Origin: Oasisia sp. SBJ-2009
Taxonomy: Eukaryota; Annelida; Polychaeta; Sabellida; Siboglinidae
Direction: 5' to 3'
DNA length: 64,000 nucleotides
Assembly (NCBI GenBank): GCA_964017155.1
Contig: OZ024864.1
Location: 35,260,029-35,324,028 of the forward strand
Shown: piece after piece, positions 32,961 to 42,526 of the stretch
Layout of the letters: each line of letters begins with the position of its first letter
How positions within the stretch are numbered: the stretch's first letter is position 1
Translations under genes and position numbers: made by a program
Notes under the pieces: model-generated
Database searches by the model: none
The model's input: the letters and a program-made list of their open reading frames with translations, nothing else
What the model was told of the DNA's origin: nothing

Positions 32961-34560
32961 GGCGTACCTACATTATTCACCACTGGTTTAATTGTTCCCA
33001 TGCTAAAGAAACCTACATTTAACGCGAACATTGCAAAGAATTATCGGCCAATTACTCTAAGCTCTATACATACTAAGATGGTAGAAGCACTGATCTTACC
33101 AGATACTTATTTATCTGACACTCAGTTTGGATTTCGCGAGAACCGAGTTACAGCATTTGCATGCAACTTACTAAATTATATTACATCTTACTTTAAATCG
33201 CAACACAGCCGTGTGTTCGTAGCCGCAGAAAAATGTTTTGACTATATGTCACTGTTTCTAAAGTTAATTCATGTTTTACCTGTACATGAGTGGTTACTAT
33301 TGTATAACTGGTATAATAAGCTGAATGCTGTAGTCAAGTGGAACGGTTCATATAGTAAACCGTTTGATGTAACACGTGGTACACGACAAGGAAGCGTTCT
33401 CTCGCCATATCTGTTTAAATTTTTTATTAATCAATTTTTATTATACTTGAATCACTGTGTCGCAGGCGTCAGAATATATGATACACTGTACAATTCTATG
33501 GCTTACGCCGACGATATTACCTTATTCTCAACAAATGTTCAAGATCTACAGAACCTAATTGATGTATGTGCGTATAGTAAAAGGTGGAAATTCAAAATTG
33601 GGGTTGAAAAATCGAAATGCATGATTGTTGGAAAGTGTCCGTTATACCAAGACCCAAAGTGGAGGCTTGGTGACAAATGTCTATGTAATGAAGAATCGCT
33701 TAATATACTTGGTAACGTGTTTAATCGGGGTGGTAACAATTAATGCCAGCCATGTCACCAACAGACTAACAAAATGCAGACAGTCATTTTATGGGCTTGG
33801 TAATGCCGGTATGTTATACCCAGAGCCACTCCTGATGTTCAAGCGTATCTTTATAAATGTATATGTCAACCAACGTTAACATAGGGTTTAGAGTGTATAC
33901 CAGTGCACCGCCATCCAAATACGTCGACTTGAATCTGCACAGGGTAAATTAATGAAACAAAGTCTTGGATTAAGCAAACTATCCCACAACACAGCCTTAC
34001 TTAAAGCACTAAATATTGAAAAGATCGATGATGTTGTAAATAGAAATGTTTTATCCTTGTATAATATATAGACTATTTAAAGTGGAAAGTCCAGCGCGTC
34101 GACTGATGCAGCATTTACTCTCTCGTTTTATATGTTATGGTGAAACGGTACCTGGAACCCTGTTGGATAGAGTAGTATCTATGGGCGAGTCACCCAGTAA
34201 ACGAGCCTTTAATTATCAACATGTACCCGAAAGTAGTGCGACAAATGATGGTCTTGTTGACTCGATTAGACACCTTTTATTTACTGATAATTTTACCAGG
34301 CCATATTCACATGAACATCTTTTAGTTCATCTCTTAACCACTGCACTCTAATAGATTACGCGTCTCTTTATTTTAACTGATATACATTATACACTGAAAT
34401 TTATATATTATATCATGCCACTGTATGTATTGTTGCAATTTACTTTATTTTATCAGGTTTTTATTCTCAACCGTGTGTCTTTTATATGTGATTGCACGTA
34501 TGAATATGTATGTAATGTTTCTTCTCCGGCAACTGAGGCTGAATAAATAATAATAATAAC

Positions 34561-34869
34561 AACGGTTACTGCCTCGTAAGACGTCGATGACGCTACGTTA
34601 TCCGTCATAGCGTAACGAGCGACGTACTATTGTGTAGTCTTTCAGCATAGATTTCTTCATCTTCTCACAGTCCCATTTTTGGGGGTCGACAACGGGGTAT
34701 TTTGCCAAAATTATTTATGGCAGTCCCAAACATAGCAAGAATAATTACAAAGCATAGACATAAGCTTTGGAACCTCGGAGGCTTGGGGAATGAATACCAC
34801 ACTGTTTGTAGAGGGCAGCGTAAGGTCTTTTTTCAATAATATATTAAGTTGCCTGAGAAATCTTGCTGT
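34561..34869. other. Unassigned spacer
   Basis: Sequence between the end of the plus-strand LINE and a minus-strand LINE fragment. Nothing was recognised. Confidence 0.4.
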
Positions 34870-35590
34870 GACCGTCAGTATGTCGCAAATTGTCTACTCT
34901 GCCGCATTATCATTCTTGGCTATAGTGTATGCCCACGAATGTTTCAATACTGTTCTTATTTAAGCTGATAACCCTGTAATAGTCACGTACGTACGTATTA
35001 AAGGAATTACTGTATCGAGTTCTTATTGAGGCCGAGGACTGGTAGGTGTGAGGATCGATATGTACAAGGAGGTGGATGGTATTAAAAAGCATCGATAGCT
35101 GTGACTTTTACATATTGATGCCACTGAAGGTGGTTTAACAACATATCTCACAGCCTTCCTTTGCACAGCTTCTATTATATTTACTTGGTTCTGATGGTGC
35201 AGATTCTAGACAGTACTACATTATTCAATGTGGAGTCTTACCAGGACTTTGTAGATATTACTTTTAGGTTCTTCACTGGATGACTTCAAATTCCGCTAAG
35301 TCCAGCACGCTATGCGCTTTCTTTATCAATCGCTCTGTGCGTTGTTTCCAAGAGTGCGTCTTTTTGCAGATCAACACCTAAATACTTTGAGCACAGGGAG
35401 ACGTCTAAAGTGTGGCCATTATGTTGGTAATTAAAGAACCTTTGAAGCCATTGCTTTGTCTTGAATATCACAGCATATGAAAAAAGAAATAGAATCTGTG
35501 CATTTGCACAGCCGTCTTTATTTAGTCGACCTGCGCTCTCGAGACAGTCTTTCACACTGACGTATGATATTATAAACTTTATATACAAAT
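34870..35590 (-). mobile_element. LINE fragment (RT C-terminal region)
   Basis: The minus strand near 35590-35310 reads FNYQHNGHTLDVSLCSKYLG then VDLQKDALLETTHRAI, the segment after the RT palm in jockey-type LINEs. Further decayed sequence continues to about 34870. No intact frame. Confidence 0.7.
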
Positions 35591-35687
35591 CATGTAAAGT
35601 TGTGAGATTCTGAATTCTGCCAATGTCAAATCTGGCAGATTACTTACATATACACCATATCATACTACGAAAACAGTAACTTTATTA

Positions 35688-35885
35688 TAGTAAATATATT
35701 GTTCATGGCTCCAAGAATGGTTAATTTTAGTATGATTTACTTACTTTGGAGCATTTTTGTCGAAGCGAGTACGACGTTTCGACCCGGCGTCTACGGGCCT
35801 TCATCAAGGCCCGTAGACGACGGGTCGAAACGTCGTACTCGCTTCGACAAAAATGCTCCAAAGTAAGTAAATCATACTAAAACAT
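35688..35885. mobile_element. Penelope-derived hairpin element with 13-bp target duplication
   Basis: A 198-bp insertion flanked by AGTAACTTTATTA (35675-35687 and 35886-35898). Its core is a near-perfect palindrome: 77-bp arms (35725-35801 and 35806-35882) with one mismatch and a 4-bp spacer CATC. Each arm is the Penelope terminal segment, including TCGAAACGTCGTACTCGCTT. It has no coding sequence. Confidence 0.9.
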
Positions 35886-35898
35886 AGTAACTTTATTA

Positions 35899-36549
35899 CC
35901 TCTGCACACAGGTTACAGGCATTGACCACACATTATACAAACACACTTGTAAACTGTACAGGCATTTTATTTACACATCCTTAAATTAAGCCGAACTTAC
36001 TAACTATTGTATCCTTAAATTATCCTGCATATAAAACTTAAAAATAATATACACTGAAAGTATTACTTTGCTTTATGAAGATAAAAAGGATAAATTAGAA
36101 ACATGTGTTGGTGAGAACTTCACAAAAAATTTAATAGATAAAATTACCGGTTATGTAAATCAATGAAATTAAGGAAGGATTGACATGGCATGAACACATG
36201 ATAGCCCAAACCAAGACAAGGTGAGTGGACAATGTTGTCACCTGTGTTAACCCTTACGTTACTGGTTCACAAACAGGTCTAAGCAAGAACTACACAATTG
36301 CATTTAGCCTTGATACGATTATGATTTTATACCGCATCAGTTTTACCATATCCACATTTTAATATACCCAGTACATTCATAGACGTGTTCCAACGCATTC
36401 TCATTGAAACAAATTGTTGATTCAAAGTTGCAGCTCCATGGCCAGCCAAGAAACATGGGTTCAAATTAGCAAACTTTCTTCAGCATGATTCACTTGGTAG
36501 AATATCACTCGCATTTAACTTATAAAAAAGGTTATTAAGATCGCATATA
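35899..36549. other. Intergenic, nothing recognised
   Basis: AT-rich sequence without a coding segment or repeat I can name. Confidence 0.4.
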
Positions 36550-36810
36550 TACAGCAAAGTGTGTACAGTTTCTCAGAGTGCTTTACACTACTCAGCGTTG
36601 GTTCAATCGAAGACGTTTCTTGGACTTATTCAGCCATGATTCGATTACTACACAAACATGTCCATAGCCAGCTACTCCTTCACACAGCTGAGTAAACTGG
36701 AGCAAAGTGGTGTGACAGAAAGTGTCCAATGTTCAAAACAGCAAGAGGCTTTGAACCCGGAATTTTTTTATTACTAGTCCGGGGCTCTGGCCACTTGCTG
36801 TACCATCGTG
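36550..36810 (-). repeat. SINE copy (same family as 2290-2545)
   Basis: Carries the family body strings (TTCAGCCATGATTCGATTAC, AGCTGAGTAAACTGGAGCAA) and a tRNA-like end with TTTGAACCCGGAAT and a Leu/Ser-like CCGGGGCTCTGGCC segment. Confidence 0.65.
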
Positions 36811-36949
36811 TTCGTCCTACAACTGACCTGTCGAGGCGGTCAGCCGATGAATCTGTATTGTTGAGTTACTGCATATACAGGTAATTACTCTTTAGACATG
36901 ATCGTAAGAAATATATTTAAACCGTGTCCAGATCGTGGGCCTGTATGTA

Positions 36950-37319
36950 TCATTCCCATCTTGATATCTTGGGCCGCGTCTTCAATGAGCCGTCGTCTGC
37001 GAGCGCTACGTACAACTTCTTGTTTTTGTTCTGAACGTTCACGTACGAGATGTAGCCGACGCAGAAACTGAAGGCAGCCACTCCCAACAACATCACCCAC
37101 GTGTTCTACGAACACAACAACAGACATCACAGACTGTAGGTAAGTTAACTTACTCTGGAGTTTAATGTTGAAGATGAATACGACGTTTCGATCCGTCAGC
37201 TACGGACCTTGTTCACGTACTGGTGTCACGTGTGTTGCCTCAGAGTTCGGCGGGATAATTTGGTTGTAGATGGCAGGCCAATGGTATCCCTAGTCTGTGT
37301 TCATGGTAGGGGCTCTCTG

Positions 37320-37366
<47 letters not shown>

Positions 37367-37376
37367 CATACACCTG

Positions 37377-37407
<31 letters not shown>

Positions 37408-38199
37408 CTTCACTTTTCTCATGTGCCAGTTGGATTCACGGGTCAGTATTTCTGTGTTCTTCATGGACACTGAGTGTCCTCTGGCCTGGCAATGGTCTCC
37501 TACCAAATTATCCCGCCAAAATCTGAGGCAACACACGTGACACGCGTACGTTAACAAGGTTAGCTGACGAATTGAAACGTCGTACTCATCTTCGACATTA
37601 AGCTTCAATGTAAGTTAAATTATCTACAATAAACCATTCTTGGAGCCACGAACAATATATTAAATAACATCGCAGGATGTCAATTGATACAGTGCCGCCA
37701 CCAGGTGGATAATTCCCAAATTAAGCAAATCACAGTGCTGCCATCATGCCGCCAACACATACATTAAACGAGTGCACACAACATTCAATGTGACGTTTCA
37801 ATCAAATTAAACTAATTTATAAATGGTTTATAAAATTAAATGTATTTATAAACGGTTTATAAATGATGTATTACTACTGTATTACAATTCTAAAACATGA
37901 ACATAAACTGATTTGTCAACTGCAATATATGACATTTTAAACTAAAACATGTACAGTTATTACAAGAAAATTGTTTTGATCATTACACCAGCTCTGTCAA
38001 ATAACAATCTATACATTTCACTTGCCGGTTTGACAAAGAGTTCAAAGTTAGTCACTCGGAACAACGTCGTCGTCTCCATTCGCTTCATTCCCGGTTCTCT
38101 GAAACCTGTGCTGCCACCTGGCTTCTCGGCACCTCCTGCTGCATTTGCCTCCGTCTTCGGTGGCCCTGCAGTGCTGCCCCCGGTGTCTTTTGTCGACAT
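36950..38199 (-). CDS. SMIM8: Small integral membrane protein 8 homologue
   Basis: Two minus-strand exons, 38199-38026 (58 codons) and 37105-36950 (51 codons plus TGA), give a 109-residue protein. Residues about 43-58 read METTTLFRVTNFELFVKP. After the junction comes NTWVMLLGVAAFSFCVGYIS, a single membrane span, and the protein ends in TRPKISRWE. This matches vertebrate SMIM8 in order: TTTLFR-x-N-x-ELF-(I/V)-KPN, one transmembrane helix, then a polar tail ending in K-x-S-(K/R)-W-(D/E). The N-terminal about 35 residues are low-complexity and not conserved. The junction falls at KP|N and requires a GC donor (CCG|GCAAGT, 38025-38020) with a TAG acceptor, i.e. a GC-AG intron. The function of SMIM8 is not established. 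A Penelope inverted insertion occupies 37138-37666 of the intron. Confidence 0.92.
37138..37666. mobile_element. Penelope-derived inverted insertion in the SMIM8 intron
   Basis: The left arm (37138-37500) is in minus orientation and carries the terminal segment plus GIY-YIG coding remnants (VGDHCQARGHSVSMKN), split by an (AT)n expansion at 37322-37403. The right arm (37503-37666) repeats the terminal segment in plus orientation. Flanks ACATCACAGACTGT (37124-37137) and ACATCGCAGGATGT (37667-37680) match at 11 of 14 positions, a decayed target duplication. The edge is only about 32 bp from the SMIM8 3' splice site. Confidence 0.82.
37322..37403. repeat. (AT)n microsatellite inside the Penelope copy
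   Basis: Two AT runs separated by CATATACATACACCTG. Confidence 0.95.
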
Positions 38200-38639
38200 T
38201 CTCGCGTTGTGTCAACTTTCTACGTCAACCTTCAAAGAAAAATTGAAATGATGGCTTTTTAAACTGTGTATAATTTGCAAGAAAAGAACTGATCAGTATC
38301 TAATTCTTGCACATTAATGTTGTTTATCCGAGCAACAGTGAAACATTTTACAGAATAGTCCAGCAGTTGTTTCATTTTCGCCTAGCCATTTTTCCATCAC
38401 GGCAACTGTCTCTTTGATATAATCAAGTACAAGGAGCGCTTGGTTGTGAATCAATCACACGTTGATCATCGTGATTATCGCACAAAGTTCTGGTGAACTT
38501 CGCATGACGTGCATTCTATTATCCGAACCCCTGGATTTTAGTGCAGTCAGGTTTGTGGTGTAGGTGACAGTTTAAAAAGGAAAAACACTGATGTTCGTGT
38601 AGTCTCGATCATTCATGTTAATAATAATAACAATGACTA
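38200..38639. other. SMIM8 upstream region
   Basis: Probable 5' UTR and promoter of SMIM8. No clear core promoter element was identified. It ends in a short (AAT) run at about 38615-38630. Confidence 0.4.
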
Positions 38640-38975
38640 CGAACGTGTCACCATACGTCCCCACGTTCCTTCCAACAGACGCCACAACGTCATCTCAGAT
38701 TTCTCTTTCACCTTCAGTCGTGCTCCAGTAGCCGGATCAATGTCGCCTAAGATTCTCTGTCTACTCTATCATGCTCCAGCAACTAATCCACATGTTAAAT
38801 AAAGAAAAACCTCCGCTCTCCGATGTTTCATCTTCACTGTAGCCATAGTCCATTGTGCCAAATGTATCTGGCAAAAGCACTGCCCAGTAAATAACCAACT
38901 ACAATTGACAGCATGTAAAAGATAAAGATTACTGCTGACTATTTGCAACTTTTGGCCAAAAGTTACCTATTTGCA
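38640..38975 (-). repeat. Inverse copy of the repeat at 58975-59290
   Basis: The minus strand shares AGTTGCAAATAGT, TTTGCCAGATACATTTGGCA, GGCTATGGCTAC, AGATGAAACATCG and GTTGGAAGGAACGTGGGGAC with the plus-strand segment at 59 kb. It appears to be the non-coding 5' region of a hAT-like transposon family. Confidence 0.8.
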
Positions 38976-39250
38976 ACTTTTAAATGTGGTACTGTACGAG
39001 GGTCGAGACTGTCCATCGCTGGCAATTCATCACAGAGAAAAGTGCGTGCCAGGATAACTCGTTCTGAATGTGACGTTGTGTCACATTGTTCGTCCGGTTG
39101 TACGGTAACTGATTGTGGAGTTTGATCAGTATACTGTCCTTCTACAGAACTAGAGGCATCATCGTCATCCGAGCCAGGATATTCAAGTCGATCACCGTAC
39201 GCTGTGTGAGCGGTGCTAGTATCGCCCGAACAGGAGAACGGTAAAAACAA
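38960..39250 (-). pseudogene. Possible C-terminal continuation of the orphan ORF
   Basis: The minus strand from 39250 reads FSCSGDTSTAHTAYGDRLEY, then GSDDDDASSS and LARTFLCDELPAMDSLDP, an acidic protein-like stretch. It is in another frame from the upstream ORF and overlaps its end, so a frameshift near 39250 is likely. No family recognised. Confidence 0.35.
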
Positions 39251-40293
39251 ATTGTTTTCGTTGACCCGTTCCCGGCAGAGCCGGCAGCTGCTGCAGGAGT
39301 ACGCCGTGGAAATGCCTCACCTTCTATGAAATGATATCCAGCTATAGCCTGTGTATTCCAGGGAAATAACTGACCGTCAAACTTTTCGGAAGCCAAGCTC
39401 AAGGAGCTGATTCTCTGGCGGCCGAAAACCGTAGTTGCGTTTTGCGCAACAGGGCCCCGTGTCGTACCAGCGGTGCCAGCGTAAGCAAACTCCGGGTTTA
39501 ATGCGCCTACATTTTCCCATAGTTGCGCTCTGTTTGTTCGGCTATTGTTCCCGTATAACGGGAGCCTCCAACTAGTTCTGGTAACACCGGTTGGGAAGCG
39601 AGTCGGGACGCAGATTGGTGGTTCGTAGAATGTACATAACGGACTACGGATTCTGCCTTCGGCGGGTTCTGATTGGTTGAACGGTTCATGGCTTCGGCTC
39701 CGTACGGAGGCCGGCCCAGCATTTCTCCGGGCACCCGGTGACACCAGCCGAACTGTGTCACGTCTCGGGTTGTTGTCCGGTTCCAGTAATTCCCGGTCGT
39801 TCGGTGACCCGGGCCGAACGAGTTCAATCTCCGGGTTCAGGTCCGGCTCCGGAGAACCGTCCGGGCATTCGGAACAGAGATTTTTCTCTGGCTACTCGCC
39901 CGGAGCGGGCCCTTCGGCGTATGTAAGTTGACTTAAACTGCCGTATGAGTGCTCGGTTACCATAGTAGGTAATCCAATGGGCGGGATATTGACATTGTCA
40001 ATTATCCGGGCCATTCCGTCACGCGTACAGGTTGGTGCTGTACCTCCGGAAGCACTGGGCCTATTTGTCGTGTTATTTACGACGTTAGGAACAGATCTCT
40101 GTTCGCGGAGCAGGTAGAGGATTTCCTCTAACATCGACTCACGGTTCTGGATTATCTCCGGGGGCGGGGATGGTACCGGCGAAAACCCCAGGAAGCTGCC
40201 GCTGGAAATGCTACAAGGTTCTAAGCGAGCACTCTTATCCTTGTGTCTGGGTTCCTTTCTAAGTGTGGGCTGTGGCCGTAGCTGGTTTATCAA
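39142..40293 (-). pseudogene. Orphan reading frame of about 383 codons with one internal TAG
   Basis: A single minus-strand frame runs from ATG 40293-40291 to a stop at 39142, interrupted only by a TAG near 39892-39894 (GPAPGE-stop-PEKNLCSECPDG). It is proline- and charge-rich with SMLEEILYLLREQRSVPNVV, then PGSPNDRELLEPDNNPRRDT and FDGQLFPWNTQAIAGYHFIE. Base composition is GC-rich compared with its flanks. The family is not recognised; a transposon gag or ORF1-like protein is possible, since it sits among transposon fragments. No knuckle or polymerase motif is present. Confidence 0.45.
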
Positions 40294-40299
40294 TAGCGC

Positions 40300-40839
40300 G
40301 GCGTTTTCTACAATACCCGCCCAAACAATATCTGTCTACTTTGATCAAGTGTCGCACTTGTTGTCTATAGTACACCCATGACAAGTGCGACACTTGTTCG
40401 GGTGGTCGTCTCCCCACGCATAAGTTTAGTGCAGACGGGACACTTGCTTCGGTGGCGTGATCGAGTGTCGGCCATGACACTATTTAGAGATGAAGGGCGA
40501 AGGCCGACGTAGAACAAAGGTTGATAATCGAAAATAACAACTGAAAAGTGGTATAAAAAGAATCCACTATATAAGAGAAGTGATAAGAAAAAAGATACAC
40601 AGCAATTTAGTGTAAATAAAAAGTGATATAGCTAAAAAAAAAAACTGATACAATACGGAGCTACTCGAAGGCGAGACTTATACGATGGCGGCGCCAAGTG
40701 AGAAGAGAAGAAGCTTAGTGATTGGATAGGGTGGTGGGAACTGTAGGGAGAGGTAATTATTTCATTAATTATGGCGAGCAACTTGGGCGCGGCCAAGTCT
40801 ATTGCACCTTGTGAAGCGACGGAGCCAGGCTAAGTCTAT
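40300..40839. other. Spacer with paired palindromes
   Basis: Two palindromes, CAAGTGTCGCACTTG (40346-40360) and ACAAGTGCGACACTTGT (40381-40397), are reverse complements of each other in their cores. TATA-like sequences (TATAAAAAG at about 40552, TATATAAG at about 40569) follow. It could be the 5' control region of the orphan ORF, but the TATA-like strings are on the far side of it. Confidence 0.4.
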
Positions 40840-41560
40840 GTTAGGTAATAAATGCTGGCGGATAGGTCAAGCAGGGGCAGTGCAGTAACTTTGCCATTAT
40901 CAATGTTAAGGTTTATGTCATTGTGTACTTTCAAAAGAGCAGTTTCTGTTGAGTGAAATTGTTTACATGCAGACTGTGACGCATTGGTTAAACCATTTAT
41001 GTAGATGTGAGAACTGAGACGATTTGCTACAACCTTTTCAAGTATTTATGAAATGAAGCTAAGGTTAGAAATAGGCCTATAGCTGTTTAGTTCTTCTTTT
41101 GGCAGAGTTGTCGTCTTAAGAACTGGGTTTACATGCGCACATTTAAAATCTCCAGGAAATAAGCCGGAGCAGAGTGATGCATTAATTATGTCTGTTATTG
41201 GTTTAATTAAAACGTCAAGGTGGGTCAAGATCACAGGATTTACTTGGGGACGACATTATTTTTCTCACTTCAGCAGTTGTGGCTGGTTCAAGCGATGCGA
41301 GTCGAGAATTTAGTTGTGGAGAGTCAGCATTTACAATGCCCGAGGTGTGATTTGTGAAGGCTGAATGTATGAGGCTGATTTTGTCTTTAAAATGACTTGA
41401 AAAAGAGGTACACAGTGACTTGATTGATGCATGGGTTGGTAGAGAAGGAGCAGGCCGCCTGTGTAAGATATGATTTATGCATTTCCATAGCTGTTTTGGT
41501 ATAGCAGAGTTATTTGAGACCATATTTTCACTAAAATACGACTTTGCTTTTGAGCAGACT
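40840..41560 (-). mobile_element. CR1/L2-like LINE fragment
   Basis: The minus strand reads AKSYFSENMVSNNSAIPKQL then WKCINHILHRRPAPSLPTHA. It has FSSHFKDKISLIHSAF, the RT entry (INASLCSGLFPGDFKCAHVN) and LNSYRPISNLSFIS, the linker and finger region of a CR1/L2-type LINE. A frameshift near 41215 and truncation on both sides leave it non-functional. Confidence 0.85.
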
Positions 41561-41570
41561 GCCCAAGACC

Positions 41571-41780
41571 ATGCCACCAGCGAAGGTGCCCCGTCTCTGC
41601 ACAAAATTGACGCACAGCGGTGACAACCACACGGACAAGTGTCGCTCTTGTCATGGTTGTACTATCAACTACACGTGCTACAGTTGCTCCAAGTGGACAG
41701 CACGCACCATGGAGAGAAATAAAGCCAGGTTTGTTAGAAATATCAGCACTGAAATATCTTATGCTACTGACTTAGACTAG
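41571..41780 (+). pseudogene. Cys-rich transposon-like fragment
   Basis: The plus strand from ATG 41571 reads MPPAKVPRLCTKLTHSGDNH then CRSCHGCTINYTCYSCSKWT. The CxxC...CxxC-x-W pattern recalls the cysteine module of uncharacterised invertebrate retroelement gag-like proteins. It abuts the LINE fragment on the other strand. Assignment is tentative. Confidence 0.3.
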
Positions 41781-41944
41781 AATTACTGCTGGAGACTAGA
41801 ACAAGGAAAGCAAGAAGAGTAACTAACTGAGAACTTGATGGATCACAACATCGGACAGTCTGAGTGTAACAAGGGTGACATTTGACTGATAACACTGCAC
41901 AAGATGCAAAGTTGGAAACGGGAGTTTCCCCACAGCTGCTCTGG

Positions 41945-42085
41945 ACCTTTCACGATTCAAAAGACTTTATTGTTCGTTTAAAACATCACATTAAAAACGG
42001 AAATTGTTCTTCAGTTACACAGTAAAATTACAGTAATAAGATTGGTGAGCCATAATATATATGGTTAATAAGACACATTAAAGGG
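41945..42085 (-). repeat. Inverse copy of the 8.4-kb repeat
   Basis: GATTCAAAAGACTTTATTGT through GGTGAGCCATAATATATATG is the reverse complement of about 8405-8550. A shorter copy is at 44968-45030. Confidence 0.8.
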
Positions 42086-42344
42086 AAACAAATGGCTAGG
42101 CTTTGGTGATATGGGCCTAATAGAGCTAAGAAAAACTAACACTTTCCTACCTCAATCACATTTTTAACGTGAGCGGTTTAGCAGAAAATAAATTTAGAAC
42201 ACATAGAATAGAAAGTTTATGGATAACTCCATTTTAGAAAAACAGGACCGGCCACTGATAGGCTGTCGGGTGGCGCTGTGACTTTGCGCTCACAAAAGAG
42301 CTTAAATAATACGGATGATTTTTTGATTCTTCGTCTGACAGAAA

Positions 42345-42480
42345 TAGCACGGATTCAGAAGTGGCTGGATATAGATTTCAGCCACAAAGACAAAGGCCTG
42401 TGCTGTCACACAGACCAGATGTCCGTGGTGGTGAAGACCCAAGGGAAATTGAAATGACGAGAAGAGAAACAACCAGTCCG
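42345..42480 (+). repeat. Transposon-like coding fragment shared with 59.8 kb
   Basis: Encodes SEVAGYRFQPQRQRPVLSHR and following residues. About 59790-59850 encodes the similar TDAEVSGYRLQPQKERHELE. This acidic SGYRFxP lead-in is seen in invertebrate transposon-associated proteins, but the family is not certain. Confidence 0.35.
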
Positions 42481-42526
42481 GACCAGAGACGGCATCGACT
42501 GGTGTCAACAATGACATGTACTGTCC

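Larger units (their letters stand above)
30075..34560 (+). mobile_element. 5'-truncated, decayed LINE with nested LTR insertions
   Basis: Starts inside the APE-type endonuclease (YVGRPYGGVAVACKQ, IIGDLNAQF, LYDFIDDNDLCVADF). It continues with NKSPGLDGTTAEHL (about 32620-32660) and the reverse transcriptase (KNYRPITLSSIHTKMVEAL, TRGTRQGSVLSPYLF, and catalytic MAYADDITLF near 33500). It ends in a 3' region with GAATAAATAATAATAATAAC at 34541-34560. The type is jockey/CR1-like. Several stops and frameshifts break it, and two insertions (30564-31747, 32736-32960) interrupt it. No second ORF or 5' UTR is present. Confidence 0.88.

Noticed and set aside
39507..39931. Other open frames over the orphan ORF on both strands
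   Set aside because: They are shadows of the GC-rich main minus-strand frame; the coherent frame is the one with a single TAG.
41215..41604. Independent host gene
   Set aside because: The sequence matches the linker region of CR1/L2-type LINE proteins and continues into RT motifs in the next frame.
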